Positions 9,169 through 18,150 of a stretch of 64,000 nucleotides of DNA are shown in pieces; positions within the stretch are counted from its first letter, which is position 1; each line of letters starts with the position of its first letter. The notes beneath the pieces are model-generated. The model did no database searches and was not told where the DNA came from. It was given only the letters and a program-made list of their open reading frames with translations. The stretch is from Sphingobacteriaceae bacterium (GTDB lineage: Bacteria; Bacteroidota; Bacteroidia; UBA7662). The stretch is from positions 62,001-126,000 of the forward strand of contig JAUXNJ010000040.1 of the NCBI GenBank assembly GCA_030682795.1, in the 5' to 3' direction. The position numbers and the translations under genes are program-made.

Positions 9169-10920
9169 ATGGCCAATGCAACATTTTGGGAAGGCTTTGA
9201 ACCGCAGTCGCTAAGCGATTGGGAGCAAGTCGTAAGCAAAGAATTGAAAGGGGCGCCGCTCGACAAACTCCGGCACCGCACCTCAGACGGGTTGGAACTG
9301 GCTCCCTTCAGCACCGCCGCCGAATTGCCTGCTAACAGCACGACTTATTTACCTGGCGAATTTCCGTACCGCAGGGGGTTGCGTATTTTAAACAACGCTT
9401 GGAGCAGCGCTGCCTTGATTAGCTTTTCGGAGGTAAAAGGGGGCAATCGACAAGCCCTGCATGCCCTCAATCACGGGGCTGATGCCTTGATTTTTGATGG
9501 TCCTGTGCCTAACGAAGCAGCTTTTAATCTCCTGGTGGCTGATATTTTGCCGCAATATGTAGCCTTGGTGTTTCGCAACTTACCGGCTTTGGAAGTGGGA
9601 CAATGGCTCCTACACTGGGCCAAAAGCTTGGGCATTAGTCCGTTCGCCCTCAAAGCCGGCCTGGCCTACAACCCCGACCAACTTCCCGAAAGCACAGCCT
9701 TCCGCAGCATCGCCGATTTTTATCGCCAACAACTGCCTGCTGTATCGCCCTTTATTATTCGTTTGGCACCCGCACGTGTGCAAGGAGCAGGCTTAGTAGA
9801 GGAAACGGCTTTGGCCTTGGCGGCTGGACATGAGGTTTTGCATGCCTTGGTGGCGGCCGGACTCCAAGTAGACGAGGCAGCCCCTTTGCTGCAGTTCGAA
9901 TTGGGTTTAGATACCGATTATTTTGGGGAAATGGCCCGCATCCGCGCCTTTCGACAGGCTTGGGCGCAGGTAGTGAAGCCCTATGCGCCCAAACACAGCT
10001 GTTCGAGTGCTACCACTTTGCACCTCACTGGAGGCAGTCAGGTCTTGTACAGTCTCGATAAACATACCAACCTCCTGCGCCTCACCACCATGGGCATGTC
10101 GGCGGTCATTGCAGGCGTGCAATCGCTTTGCTTGCCTTCCTTCGACCAATCCTTGGGCAGTCAGGACGATTTTTCACTTGAATTATCCCTCCAGATACAA
10201 TTGCTGCTGAAGCACGAAGCACATCTCGATGAGGTGGTAGATCCTGCTGCGGGCTCCTACTTCCTCGAGCAGCTCACCGATCAAATCGGCAGCAAAAGCT
10301 GGCAGCTTTTCCAGTCCATTGAAGCCGCCGGAGGCTGGACGACCTGGCAACAAAGCGGCGCCCTCGACCAATTGCTGCAAAACGGCACCGCCCAACGCGC
10401 ACAGGCCCTAGCCAACCGCAAGCAGGTGCGGGTTGGGGTAAATCAATATCCCAATGCGCAAGACAATTTAGCCGATTGGTCGCCACAAGCCGTGCACAAC
10501 GACTTCGATGCGCTCCGTTTTGCTGTGGCGCAAGCCGCGCACAAGCCGCGCATATTTTTATTGCCGGTTGGGGATGTGGCCATGCGCATGGCCCGACTCA
10601 ATTTCAGCATCAACTTTTTGGGTTGTGCAGGCTACGAGCTACTTACGAACAACGGTTTTGACGATTTGTCTGCCGCCATCAAAGCCGCCCAAGCCGCCCA
10701 AGCCGATGCCATTGTGCTTTGCAGCGACGATGCCAGCTGGCCAGAAGCCGTTCAAGCACTCGGAAAAGCCTTTGGAGGCCGTACCCAGCTCATTTTAGCA
10801 GGCGCTCCAGGCGAAGCAGAAGCCGATTTTCAAGCTGCTGGATTCCATCATTTTATTCATTTACGGGCCCCTTTACTCGCTACTTTGCAAGCCCTTCACG
10901 CACAATTGCTGCCGTTATGA
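9169..10920 (+). CDS. mutA: Methylmalonyl-CoA mutase small (beta) subunit
   Basis: 583 residues. It is homologous in layout to the large subunit downstream: an N-terminal stretch ([20 protein letters not shown]) and a TIM-barrel with [20 protein letters not shown] and [18 protein letters not shown], which matches the [15 protein letters not shown] segment of the large subunit. Its C-terminal domain keeps the flavodoxin-like fold outline but lacks the cobalamin-binding DxHxxG motif, as expected for the non-catalytic subunit. With MutB it interconverts succinyl-CoA and (R)-methylmalonyl-CoA in the cytoplasm. Its stop overlaps the mutB start (ATGA at 10917). Confidence 0.95.
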   Translation: MANATFWEGFEPQSLSDWEQVVSKELKGAPLDKLRHRTSDGLELAPFSTAAELPANSTTYLPGEFPYRRGLRILNNAWSSAALISFSEVKGGNRQALHALNHGADALIFDGPVPNEAAFNLLVADILPQYVALVFRNLPALEVGQWLLHWAKSLGISPFALKAGLAYNPDQLPESTAFRSIADFYRQQLPAVSPFIIRLAPARVQGAGLVEETALALAAGHEVLHALVAAGLQVDEAAPLLQFELGLDTDYFGEMARIRAFRQAWAQVVKPYAPKHSCSSATTLHLTGGSQVLYSLDKHTNLLRLTTMGMSAVIAGVQSLCLPSFDQSLGSQDDFSLELSLQIQLLLKHEAHLDEVVDPAAGSYFLEQLTDQIGSKSWQLFQSIEAAGGWTTWQQSGALDQLLQNGTAQRAQALANRKQVRVGVNQYPNAQDNLADWSPQAVHNDFDALRFAVAQAAHKPRIFLLPVGDVAMRMARLNFSINFLGCAGYELLTNNGFDDLSAAIKAAQAAQADAIVLCSDDASWPEAVQALGKAFGGRTQLILAGAPGEAEADFQAAGFHHFIHLRAPLLATLQALHAQLLPL

Positions 10921-13046
10921 AAAGACCCGATTACAGTCAACTAAGCTTTGCCGCGGAAGCGCGCAACGAGTTTTTTGAAGAAGCCAAGCAGGGCAGCTGG
11001 ACCACCTCAGAGCAGTTGGAGTTGAAGTCGGTGTACACCGCTGCCGACCTCGCCGAGCTCCCGCACATGGGCTTTGGTGCAGGAAAAGCGCCTTTTTTAC
11101 GCGGTCCCTACGCCAGCATGTACACCCAGCGGCCCTGGACCATCCGCCAGTACGCGGGCTTTAGTACCGCCGAAGAGTCGAACGCCTTTTACCGCCGCAA
11201 CCTCGCAGCAGGACAAAAAGGCTTGTCGGTGGCCTTCGATTTGGCGACCCACCGCGGCTACGACTCCGATCATCCCCGTGTGGAAGGCGATGTGGGCAAG
11301 GCTGGCGTGGCCATCGATTCGGTAGAGGACATGAAAATCCTCTTCGACCAAATTCCCCTCCAAGAAATGAGTGTGAGCATGACCATGAACGGGGCCGTTT
11401 TGCCCGTCATGGCCTTCTACATTGCCGCCGGTCTCGAGCAAGGCGTGTCTGTGGAGCAGCTTAGTGGCACCATCCAAAACGACATCCTCAAGGAGTTCAT
11501 GGTGCGCAACACCTACATTTATCCGCCGGCGCACAGCATGCGCATCATTGCCGATATTTTCGCTTACACTTCCCGCAAAATGCCCCGCTTCAACAGCATC
11601 AGCATCAGTGGTTACCACATGCACGAAGCAGGTGCTCCCGCCGATTTGGAGCTCGCCTACACCCTCAGCGACGGACTCGAATACATCCGCACTGGTCTAG
11701 CTGCCGGCCTTAAAATCGATGAATTTGCACCCCGATTGAGCTTTTTCTGGGCCATCGGCATGAATCATTTTATGGAAATTGCCAAGTTACGTGCGGGTAG
11801 ACTGCTGTGGGCCAAGCTCGTACAGCAGTTTGAGCCGCAATTGGCCAAATCGATGGCGCTGCGCACCCATTGCCAAACTTCGGGCTGGAGTTTAACCGAG
11901 CAAGATCCTTTTAACAACGTGGCCCGAACCTGCGTGGAGGCCCTGGCTGCTGCTTTGGGACATACCCAGAGCTTGCACACCAACGCCCTCGACGAAGCCA
12001 TTGCCCTGCCTACCGATTTTTCGGCCCGCATTGCCCGCAACACCCAGTTGTATTTGCAGGACGAAACCAACATCACCAAGGTGGTTGATCCGTGGGGAGG
12101 CTCTTATTATGTAGAAAAACTCACTGCTGAGCTGGTCGACAAAGCCTGGGCGCACATTCAGGAAGTGGAGCAGCTGGGGGGGATGGCCAAGGCCATTGAA
12201 ACCGGTTTGCCCAAGATGCGCATTGAGGAAGCCGCCGCCCGCAAGCAGGCCCGCATTGATGCCGCCAAAGACATCATTGTAGGCGTAAACCGCTTCAACA
12301 CAGGGCGCCCGGCCAACATCGAGCTCCGCGACATCGACAACACCAAAGTACGGGCCTCGCAGCTCGAACGATTAGCAGCCGTGAAAGCCGGCCGCGATCA
12401 AGCCGCCGTTACTGCCTCCCTCGACGCGCTCACCCGCTGTGCAGCGGGAGAAGCTGGTAATTTGCTCGAGTTGGCGGTGGTGGCAGCCCAAAATCGTGCT
12501 ACCTTAGGGGAGATTTCCGACGCTTTGGAAAAGGTGTACGGACGCTACCAAGCCACCATTCGCTCCATCAGTGGGGTGTATGCCAAAGAAATTATGCAAG
12601 ACGAAGATTTTAAATCGGCCCGAGAGGCGGTAGAAGCTTTTGCAGCTGCGGAAGGCCGTCGCCCACGCATCATGGTGGCCAAAATGGGCCAGGATGGGCA
12701 CGATCGTGGCGCCAAGGTAATTGCCACCAGCTTTGCCGACCTGGGTTTTGACGTCGACATCGGTCCGCTTTTCCAAACCCCAGCTGAAACCGCCCGTCAG
12801 GCCATCGAAAACGATGTACACGTGGTGGGGGCTTCTTCGCTGGCAGCCGGCCACAAAACCCTGGTGCCGCAACTCATCGCTGAGCTCGCCAAGCAAGGCC
12901 GCCCCGATATTTTGGTGGTGGCCGGCGGGGTGATTCCGCAACCCGACTACGACTTTTTGTACCAGGCGGGGGTAGCTGGCATTTTTGGCCCCGGCACCGT
13001 CATTGCCAAAGCTGCCCTCGATATTTTAAACAAGCTCAGCCGCTAA
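10917..13046 (+). CDS. mutB: Methylmalonyl-CoA mutase large (alpha) subunit, B12-dependent
   Basis: 709 residues from ATG 10917. An open frame runs further upstream, but only as a shadow of mutA; the ATGA overlap with the mutA stop and the start [15 protein letters not shown] decide the start. The TIM-barrel holds the substrate/adenosyl-cobalamin site ([52 protein letters not shown]). The C-terminal B12 domain has [20 protein letters not shown], giving the DxHxxG motif with the His that ligates cobalt. The length is that of the family. The reaction links propionyl-CoA metabolism to the TCA cycle. The next gene, MeaB, starts on the very next base after the stop. Confidence 0.97.
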   Translation: MKRPDYSQLSFAAEARNEFFEEAKQGSWTTSEQLELKSVYTAADLAELPHMGFGAGKAPFLRGPYASMYTQRPWTIRQYAGFSTAEESNAFYRRNLAAGQKGLSVAFDLATHRGYDSDHPRVEGDVGKAGVAIDSVEDMKILFDQIPLQEMSVSMTMNGAVLPVMAFYIAAGLEQGVSVEQLSGTIQNDILKEFMVRNTYIYPPAHSMRIIADIFAYTSRKMPRFNSISISGYHMHEAGAPADLELAYTLSDGLEYIRTGLAAGLKIDEFAPRLSFFWAIGMNHFMEIAKLRAGRLLWAKLVQQFEPQLAKSMALRTHCQTSGWSLTEQDPFNNVARTCVEALAAALGHTQSLHTNALDEAIALPTDFSARIARNTQLYLQDETNITKVVDPWGGSYYVEKLTAELVDKAWAHIQEVEQLGGMAKAIETGLPKMRIEEAAARKQARIDAAKDIIVGVNRFNTGRPANIELRDIDNTKVRASQLERLAAVKAGRDQAAVTASLDALTRCAAGEAGNLLELAVVAAQNRATLGEISDALEKVYGRYQATIRSISGVYAKEIMQDEDFKSAREAVEAFAAAEGRRPRIMVAKMGQDGHDRGAKVIATSFADLGFDVDIGPLFQTPAETARQAIENDVHVVGASSLAAGHKTLVPQLIAELAKQGRPDILVVAGGVIPQPDYDFLYQAGVAGIFGPGTVIAKAALDILNKLSR

Positions 13047-14024
13047 TTGCGACCGCTTCCCGACATAGCGCAACTTACAGCTGGCATTTTGGCCGGCGAT
13101 CGTGCTGCCTTGGCGCGCGCCATTACCTTGGTAGAAAGTCAGGCAGAGGCACACCAGCCTTTGGCGGCTGCCCTGCTCGATGCCGTGCTGCCGCATACTG
13201 GTCAGGCCTTGCGCATTGGCATTACCGGTGTACCGGGTGTGGGTAAGAGTACTTTTATAGATGCTTTGGGCACCCTGCTTACCTCGGCCGGGCACAAAGT
13301 AGCGGTGTTGGCCGTTGACCCCAGCAGTGCCCGCACCGGCGGCAGCATTTTGGGCGACAAAACCCGCATGGAAAGGCTGGCGTATGACCCGCAGGCCTTT
13401 ATTCGTCCCACCGCGGCCGGCACCGCCCTCGGCGGCGTGGCTCGTGCCACCTGGGAAGCCATGGTGCTGTGCGAAGCCGCGGGCTACAACATCATCCTCA
13501 TAGAAACCGTGGGGGTGGGGCAAAGCGAAATTGCCGTAGCTGGCTTGGTTGATTTTTTCATGCTCCTCATGCTCAGCGGGGCGGGAGACGAATTACAGGG
13601 CATCAAGCGCGGCATCATGGAGATGGCCGATTTGTTGGTGATAAACAAAGCCGAGGGCGACAACCTGCAGGCTGCCAAACGCGCAGCTGTGAATTACCGC
13701 AATGCACTGCATCTCTTTCCGCCGCATCCCGGTCAGTGGACGCCCTTGGTGCAATTGTGCTCAGCGCTTGAAGGCAGCGGGATTGAAGAAATCTGGAAAA
13801 GTGTGACTTCCTACTTTGATTTATGCGTTCCTAACGGTTACCGCGACCATAAAAGAGCCGAGCAGCGCCTGCAGCATTTCCACGAATACACCCGACAGCG
13901 GCTCGAGCAGCAATTGTTGGGTCGCCCCGAGCAGCAAAAGCAGCTTCGTGCGCTCGAAAAATCGGTTACAGCAGGACTAATTAGTCCGTACGCCGCCGCC
14001 CGCCAATTATTGGCCGGATTGTAA
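13047..14024 (+). CDS. meaB: Methylmalonyl-CoA mutase-associated GTPase (G-protein chaperone)
   Basis: 325 residues. The start is TTG 13047, directly after the mutB TAA with zero spacing. The G3E-family P-loop GVPGVGKST, the switch segments VDPSSARTGGSILGDKTRM and ETVGVGQSE, and the guanine-recognition element NKAEGD (family usually NKxD) are all present; the C-terminal helices serve for dimerisation. MeaB gates loading of adenosylcobalamin into the mutase and protects it from inactivation. The zero-gap position after mutB fits translational coupling and equal dosage. Confidence 0.94.
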   Translation: MRPLPDIAQLTAGILAGDRAALARAITLVESQAEAHQPLAAALLDAVLPHTGQALRIGITGVPGVGKSTFIDALGTLLTSAGHKVAVLAVDPSSARTGGSILGDKTRMERLAYDPQAFIRPTAAGTALGGVARATWEAMVLCEAAGYNIILIETVGVGQSEIAVAGLVDFFMLLMLSGAGDELQGIKRGIMEMADLLVINKAEGDNLQAAKRAAVNYRNALHLFPPHPGQWTPLVQLCSALEGSGIEEIWKSVTSYFDLCVPNGYRDHKRAEQRLQHFHEYTRQRLEQQLLGRPEQQKQLRALEKSVTAGLISPYAAARQLLAGL

Positions 14025-14073
14025 ACTGTACGAAAAAAGGGAATTTCCGTTCAATTGAAACGGAGCCGAAAGC

Positions 14074-14763
14074 CTACTTCACCAAGCTCAACAGACTTTC
14101 TAAAATGCGCAAACCGTCGGTATTGCTCAGGATGTCTTCAGCAGCTCGCTCCGGATGCGGCATCATGCCAAATACATTGCGGCCTTTGTTGGTAACGCCG
14201 GCAATGTTGTCGAGCGCCCCATTCGGATTACTTTCGGCGGTGATGTTGCCAGCAGCATCGCAATAACGAAACAGCACTTGGTCGTTGTCGTTAAGCGCCT
14301 TCAAGCCATCGGCATCGATGTAATAATTACCTTCTCCATGCGCAATGGGCACTTGCAGCACGTCGCTCGTACTCAGGCCCTGGGTAAGCAAGGTATTGGT
14401 AGTTTGCGGCTTCAAAAACACGTTTTTACAAATGAATTTGCGGCTTTCGTTGTGCAAAAGCGTGCCGGGCACCAATTTGGCCTCCGTTAAAATCTGAAAT
14501 CCATTACAAATGCCCATCAAATAACCCCCACGGTTGGCGTGGGCAATAACTTGTTCCATGATAGGCGAAAAGCGGGCAATGGCGCCTGAGCGCAGGTAGT
14601 CGCCATACGAAAATCCACCAGGCAAAACCACCATATCTACCCCTTGCATATCGGTTTCTTTGTGAAAAAGTGGCACCACTTGCTGGCCCAAAACTTCACC
14701 AAAAACATGCAGGGTATCGCGATCGCAATTAGAACCAGGGAAAATGACAACTCCGATTTTCAT
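14074..14763 (-). CDS. purQ: Phosphoribosylformylglycinamidine synthase, glutaminase subunit
   Basis: 229 residues, class I glutamine amidotransferase fold. The nucleophile is Cys86 in GICNGFQ, and His203/Glu205 in PHPER complete the triad; LPGGFSYGDYLRSGAIARF is the PurQ signature. It releases ammonia from glutamine for PurL in the fourth step of purine synthesis (FGAR to FGAM). It is convergent with meaB. A short hairpin (TCCGTT...AACGGA, 14046-14064) lies just past its stop, with a T-run on the minus strand a few bases further, a possible weak terminator. Confidence 0.96.
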   Translation of the reverse strand: MKIGVVIFPGSNCDRDTLHVFGEVLGQQVVPLFHKETDMQGVDMVVLPGGFSYGDYLRSGAIARFSPIMEQVIAHANRGGYLMGICNGFQILTEAKLVPGTLLHNESRKFICKNVFLKPQTTNTLLTQGLSTSDVLQVPIAHGEGNYYIDADGLKALNDNDQVLFRYCDAAGNITAESNPNGALDNIAGVTNKGRNVFGMMPHPERAAEDILSNTDGLRILESLLSLVK

Positions 14764-14809
14764 ATGATTTCTTTAGAAGCTGCAAAGTTCGGAAAAATTG
14801 CGGCAATTT

Positions 14810-15781
14810 TTAGAAAATACCGCTGCTCCACAAGAGCAAGCCCAACCAGCTTAGGATTAATAAATTGAACAGCCAATTTTTTTGGATGGCTTCCAAAAAC
14901 CTACCCATGTAAAAGGCCGCTACCGGAATGTAGATGCTTGCATTTTGCCAGCCATCGCCTGGTAAAAAAAAGACACTTAAAATCCCACAAATCAACAAAA
15001 TGAAAAATATCCGTTGGGCATTGCGCAGGGCGTTGGTTTTGAGATTTCCTCCTGTAAAGCTGATGGCCACTCCCATCGCAAAAATAGTCATCCCAAACGC
15101 AAGCAAAGTTTTATCGCCAGTACTTAAAAAATGAACAGAGGCGAAGTCTATGGTATCCACGTAAAAAAGCGGTGCAAGCAGGTCGGTTTGATTGCTTAAA
15201 TAGGCCAAGGCTGCCAGTAAATACAAAGGGGTGATGTATCCAAAGAACCAAAGAATCAAGGCTTTAAATCTGAAGATGCCTCCTAAGGCAATGCTCAATA
15301 AACTTACTGGTAACAGCACCCAGGCTGGTTGGTAAAGTAAAAACGAGAGCCCCCCCAGCCAGCCTGCATCAAACACTAGGCTCAACTGTTTGCGAGAGTT
15401 GCCTGCAATCATCATGTTGCGGATGATGAATAAAAAAAGAAAGGAAGTGTAAAGGGCAGGTTGTATTTCGGTCCAAGGCCAATAGCTGAAGGCCGCAAGC
15501 AAGTAGGCGAAAAAAAAGAGGCTGTTGTATTCGCGACTCACTTTTTCGCCAATGATTAATTGGTTGAAAACAACGGCAGAACCCATGATGCTGATGAGAT
15601 TAAGGATATAAAGTGCCCATAACGGTAATTGCAACAGGAGTTCCATGAGCCATTGCGAGCCAAGAGGAGGCGTCAAGGGGCTTATCCCTAAAAAATGCAT
15701 GGCCAATATGGCTAAAGTGAGTGCCAGACCTGCAGCATAGGCCAAGAGCAGGCGGTTAGACTGAAAAAGTGCAGCAATCAT
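14810..15781 (-). CDS. Multi-spanning membrane protein, DUF6427-like
   Basis: 323 residues with about 8-10 hydrophobic helices and almost no soluble part. The start MIAALFQSNRLLLAYAAGL and the segment ALYILNLISIMGSAVVFNQLI recall the DUF6427 membrane proteins of Bacteroidota, an assignment made from memory. It overlaps the stop of the upstream secreted-protein gene by one base (TGATG), so the two are translated together. There is no catalytic motif to suggest a reaction; a transporter-like or assembly role is possible but not shown. Confidence 0.6.
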   Translation of the reverse strand: MIAALFQSNRLLLAYAAGLALTLAILAMHFLGISPLTPPLGSQWLMELLLQLPLWALYILNLISIMGSAVVFNQLIIGEKVSREYNSLFFFAYLLAAFSYWPWTEIQPALYTSFLFLFIIRNMMIAGNSRKQLSLVFDAGWLGGLSFLLYQPAWVLLPVSLLSIALGGIFRFKALILWFFGYITPLYLLAALAYLSNQTDLLAPLFYVDTIDFASVHFLSTGDKTLLAFGMTIFAMGVAISFTGGNLKTNALRNAQRIFFILLICGILSVFFLPGDGWQNASIYIPVAAFYMGRFLEAIQKNWLFNLLILSWLGLLLWSSGIF

Positions 15782-17253
15782 CAGTCGGCAAAGGTAAGTC
15801 GAAAAACACCTTTCTTTTTACGTTTGTTGGCGGGAATTAAGATGGTTGTCGGAGAAATGATGCGCGCATCCGCTGGTACAATCATAGCATCGGAGGCATC
15901 GGCATTGAGAAGTGTCCTGGGATTTACCATGCCGGTATGACTTATGCTGTACATCATAACGTTGGTTTTGCTGCGCCCTTCTTCATTAAAAATGATGTGC
16001 ACATTGGGCCCTGCAGCAAAGGTTACATACGAAAAATAGGGGCTAGGAGTAACGCTGGTTTGTTTTTTAGGAATAATTTGCCGCCAATCAATGCTGCCAT
16101 TGGGATTGATAGAGACCATGACGATTTCATCGTAGTGGTAGTAGATGATTTCTCGATAAATAGGGAAACCCTGACTGTATTGTACATAGGTTTGATTGGT
16201 TTGATAATTTGATTCGCCCATCAAAACCACACCACCATCATCCCTCATTACCAAATCGCCTAAAAAATAGTCGGTAAGCTCTTTTTCCTTTTTGCTCGAC
16301 TTGTAACCTTGCACTTTAGCTGCAAATTCAAGGTCAAACTTGCTGAAACCAATGGTATCGAAGTAAAAGCTATCGGGTTGAATACTGGCCAATACCACAC
16401 CGCTGAGGGGTGGACGTGATTTGTCTGAGTAAAAGCCTGCCATTTTGATACGTTTGTTCAGGCGATCAAAACCAAGCTGCATGCTGTTCAAAAAATAAAT
16501 ACTTGAACCCAGTTTGAGCTCATCCGCTTGCAGACTAAAACGGTCGATTTTGATAAGTTTATAAGCAATGCGTTCGGGGTCGCTCAATTTTTTGTCTTTC
16601 TGCAGACTTTGCATCATGATGTATAGATTGTAGCGGTCATCATGAGTAAGTCGACTGATTTCATATCGTTCGCCAGTCATGGGAAGCAGCAAGCGGGTAT
16701 TGCTAACAGGTTGAATCAATGCGTCGTAAAAAGCGATTTCAAGGATTGTTTCGTCGGGACGGTGTTGGTTTTCATGCATGGCGCTAAAACCGCTCAAGTC
16801 ATCATTGGGAAGGATCCTAAAAAAGGAGCGCGCCCTGTTATTAACCTGATCCATATCCATTAAAATAACGGGTTTGCTGGGCTCTCCTTGGTGTGGTAAA
16901 ATCATGTAAAAAAGCCCATGCTTTCTTAAACTCCCATTGAAGATGGAGAAAAATACAATTACATCATTCCTTCGCACGAGCAGTTCTTCAATCTCAATAC
17001 TGCGGTCGTCCAGCGGTATTTTATGTGCGTATGCTAAAGTATTATTGTAATTGTATTTTTCAATCACACGCTCTCTGCCAGACGACTGATATACATAATA
17101 ACCTTGCAAATCTGCCCCTAATACTTTGTGTTGATAGGCGCCTTTTATGGTATTGTTGCTGATGTTAAACCAGCCTTCGTCGGGAGCTTGGGCCCGTCCA
17201 TGCTGCCAAAACAAAAGGAATACCACTAAAAATGACCAGCGACTACACTTCAT
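15781..17253 (-). CDS. Secreted protein of unknown function
   Basis: 490 residues with a signal peptide (WSFLVVFLLFWQHGRAQA) and a mature part rich in beta strands: repeated aromatic/Gly turns such as YNNTLAYAHKIPLDDRSIEI and DLVMRDDGGVVLMGE suggest a beta-propeller-like fold. No enzyme motif, sorting domain or lipobox is seen, so it should be periplasmic. It shares a TGATG junction with the membrane protein downstream, which may be its partner. Confidence 0.65.
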   Translation of the reverse strand: MKCSRWSFLVVFLLFWQHGRAQAPDEGWFNISNNTIKGAYQHKVLGADLQGYYVYQSSGRERVIEKYNYNNTLAYAHKIPLDDRSIEIEELLVRRNDVIVFFSIFNGSLRKHGLFYMILPHQGEPSKPVILMDMDQVNNRARSFFRILPNDDLSGFSAMHENQHRPDETILEIAFYDALIQPVSNTRLLLPMTGERYEISRLTHDDRYNLYIMMQSLQKDKKLSDPERIAYKLIKIDRFSLQADELKLGSSIYFLNSMQLGFDRLNKRIKMAGFYSDKSRPPLSGVVLASIQPDSFYFDTIGFSKFDLEFAAKVQGYKSSKKEKELTDYFLGDLVMRDDGGVVLMGESNYQTNQTYVQYSQGFPIYREIIYYHYDEIVMVSINPNGSIDWRQIIPKKQTSVTPSPYFSYVTFAAGPNVHIIFNEEGRSKTNVMMYSISHTGMVNPRTLLNADASDAMIVPADARIISPTTILIPANKRKKKGVFRLTFAD

Positions 17254-17394
17254 GCCTTAAAAATACCAAGCTTTACGCAGCTCTAACGTTTTTTTGGTGT
17301 ATTTAATGTCAAAAATTTTAGAAACGGGGTAGCTTTTCAAAAGAAGGGTGTATTTTTACCACCTATAAATTGCGCAATAACCAAACGTCACCGC

Positions 17395-18150
17395 ATGTCT
17401 TCTCCAATTTTAGCTCAAATGCAACAAGCTGCCCAACTCGGAAGAAAGCAGCTGGCGGTGCTCATTGACCCCGACAAGGCTAATGAACAGCATTTATTGC
17501 ATTTGGTAAGAAAGGCAGAACAAATGGGGGCAGATTATTTTTTTGTTGGGGGAAGTTTGTTGAGTTCCGATCAACTGGCACAAACCATCGCTTACATCAA
17601 GCAATATGTCGAAATTCCCGTTGTGATTTTTCCAGGAGGAGCTACGCAGGTAACAGACAATGCGGATGGGATTTTATTGCTTTCTTTGATTTCTGGCCGC
17701 AATCCTGAATTTTTAATTGGCGCACACGTGGTTGCAGCACCAGCCTTGCGACGTTCAGGCATTCAGGTGCTGCCAACAGGTTATATGCTCATAGATGGCG
17801 GTGCCCCAACCACAGTTTCGTACATTTCGAATACCACGCCAATCCCTTCCAATAAGCCGGATATTGCTGCTTGTACCGCCATGGCTGGAGAAATGCTTGG
17901 GCTTCAATTGATTTATATGGATGCAGGCTCAGGAGCGCCGCAACCCATTCCTGCTGCCATGATCAAAGCTGTAAAACGCTCAGTTAAACTGCCCCTCATT
18001 GTAGGTGGAGGCATGCGCAGTGCAGATGCTGCTCAAGCTGCCTGGCAAGCGGGCGCGGATGTAGTTGTGATTGGAAATGCATTGGAAGAGCAACCTAGCT
18101 TTATCGAGGAACTGGCTGTAGCCCTGCGCGGAGCCAACCATCAATACTAA
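17395..18150 (+). CDS. Geranylgeranylglyceryl/heptaprenylglyceryl phosphate synthase (GGGPS/PcrB family)
   Basis: 251 residues forming a TIM-barrel. Family signatures: LAVLIDPDKA near the N terminus (Mg/phosphate site), GADYFFVGGSLL, VIFPGGATQV, LISGRNPEFLIGAHV, the YMDAGSGAPQPIP loop and LIVGGGMRSADAA with IGNALEE for phosphate binding. The enzyme joins glycerol-1-phosphate to a polyprenyl diphosphate, the first step of archaeal-type ether lipids. Bacteroidota carry a group II GGGPS whose product in the cell is not settled. No G1P dehydrogenase is visible nearby. It is convergent with the next gene, with a 4-base overlap of the 3' ends. Confidence 0.92.
   Translation: MSSPILAQMQQAAQLGRKQLAVLIDPDKANEQHLLHLVRKAEQMGADYFFVGGSLLSSDQLAQTIAYIKQYVEIPVVIFPGGATQVTDNADGILLLSLISGRNPEFLIGAHVVAAPALRRSGIQVLPTGYMLIDGGAPTTVSYISNTTPIPSNKPDIAACTAMAGEMLGLQLIYMDAGSGAPQPIPAAMIKAVKRSVKLPLIVGGGMRSADAAQAAWQAGADVVVIGNALEEQPSFIEELAVALRGANHQY

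Noticed and set aside
11097-11624. Long antisense frame (175 codons) within mutB
   Set aside because: Antisense shadow of a strongly conserved, high-GC gene; its protein has no recognisable features.
14041-14064. Terminator between meaB and purQ
   Set aside because: The six-base stem TCCGTT/AACGGA is weak and the T-run is several bases away, so it is mentioned with purQ only.
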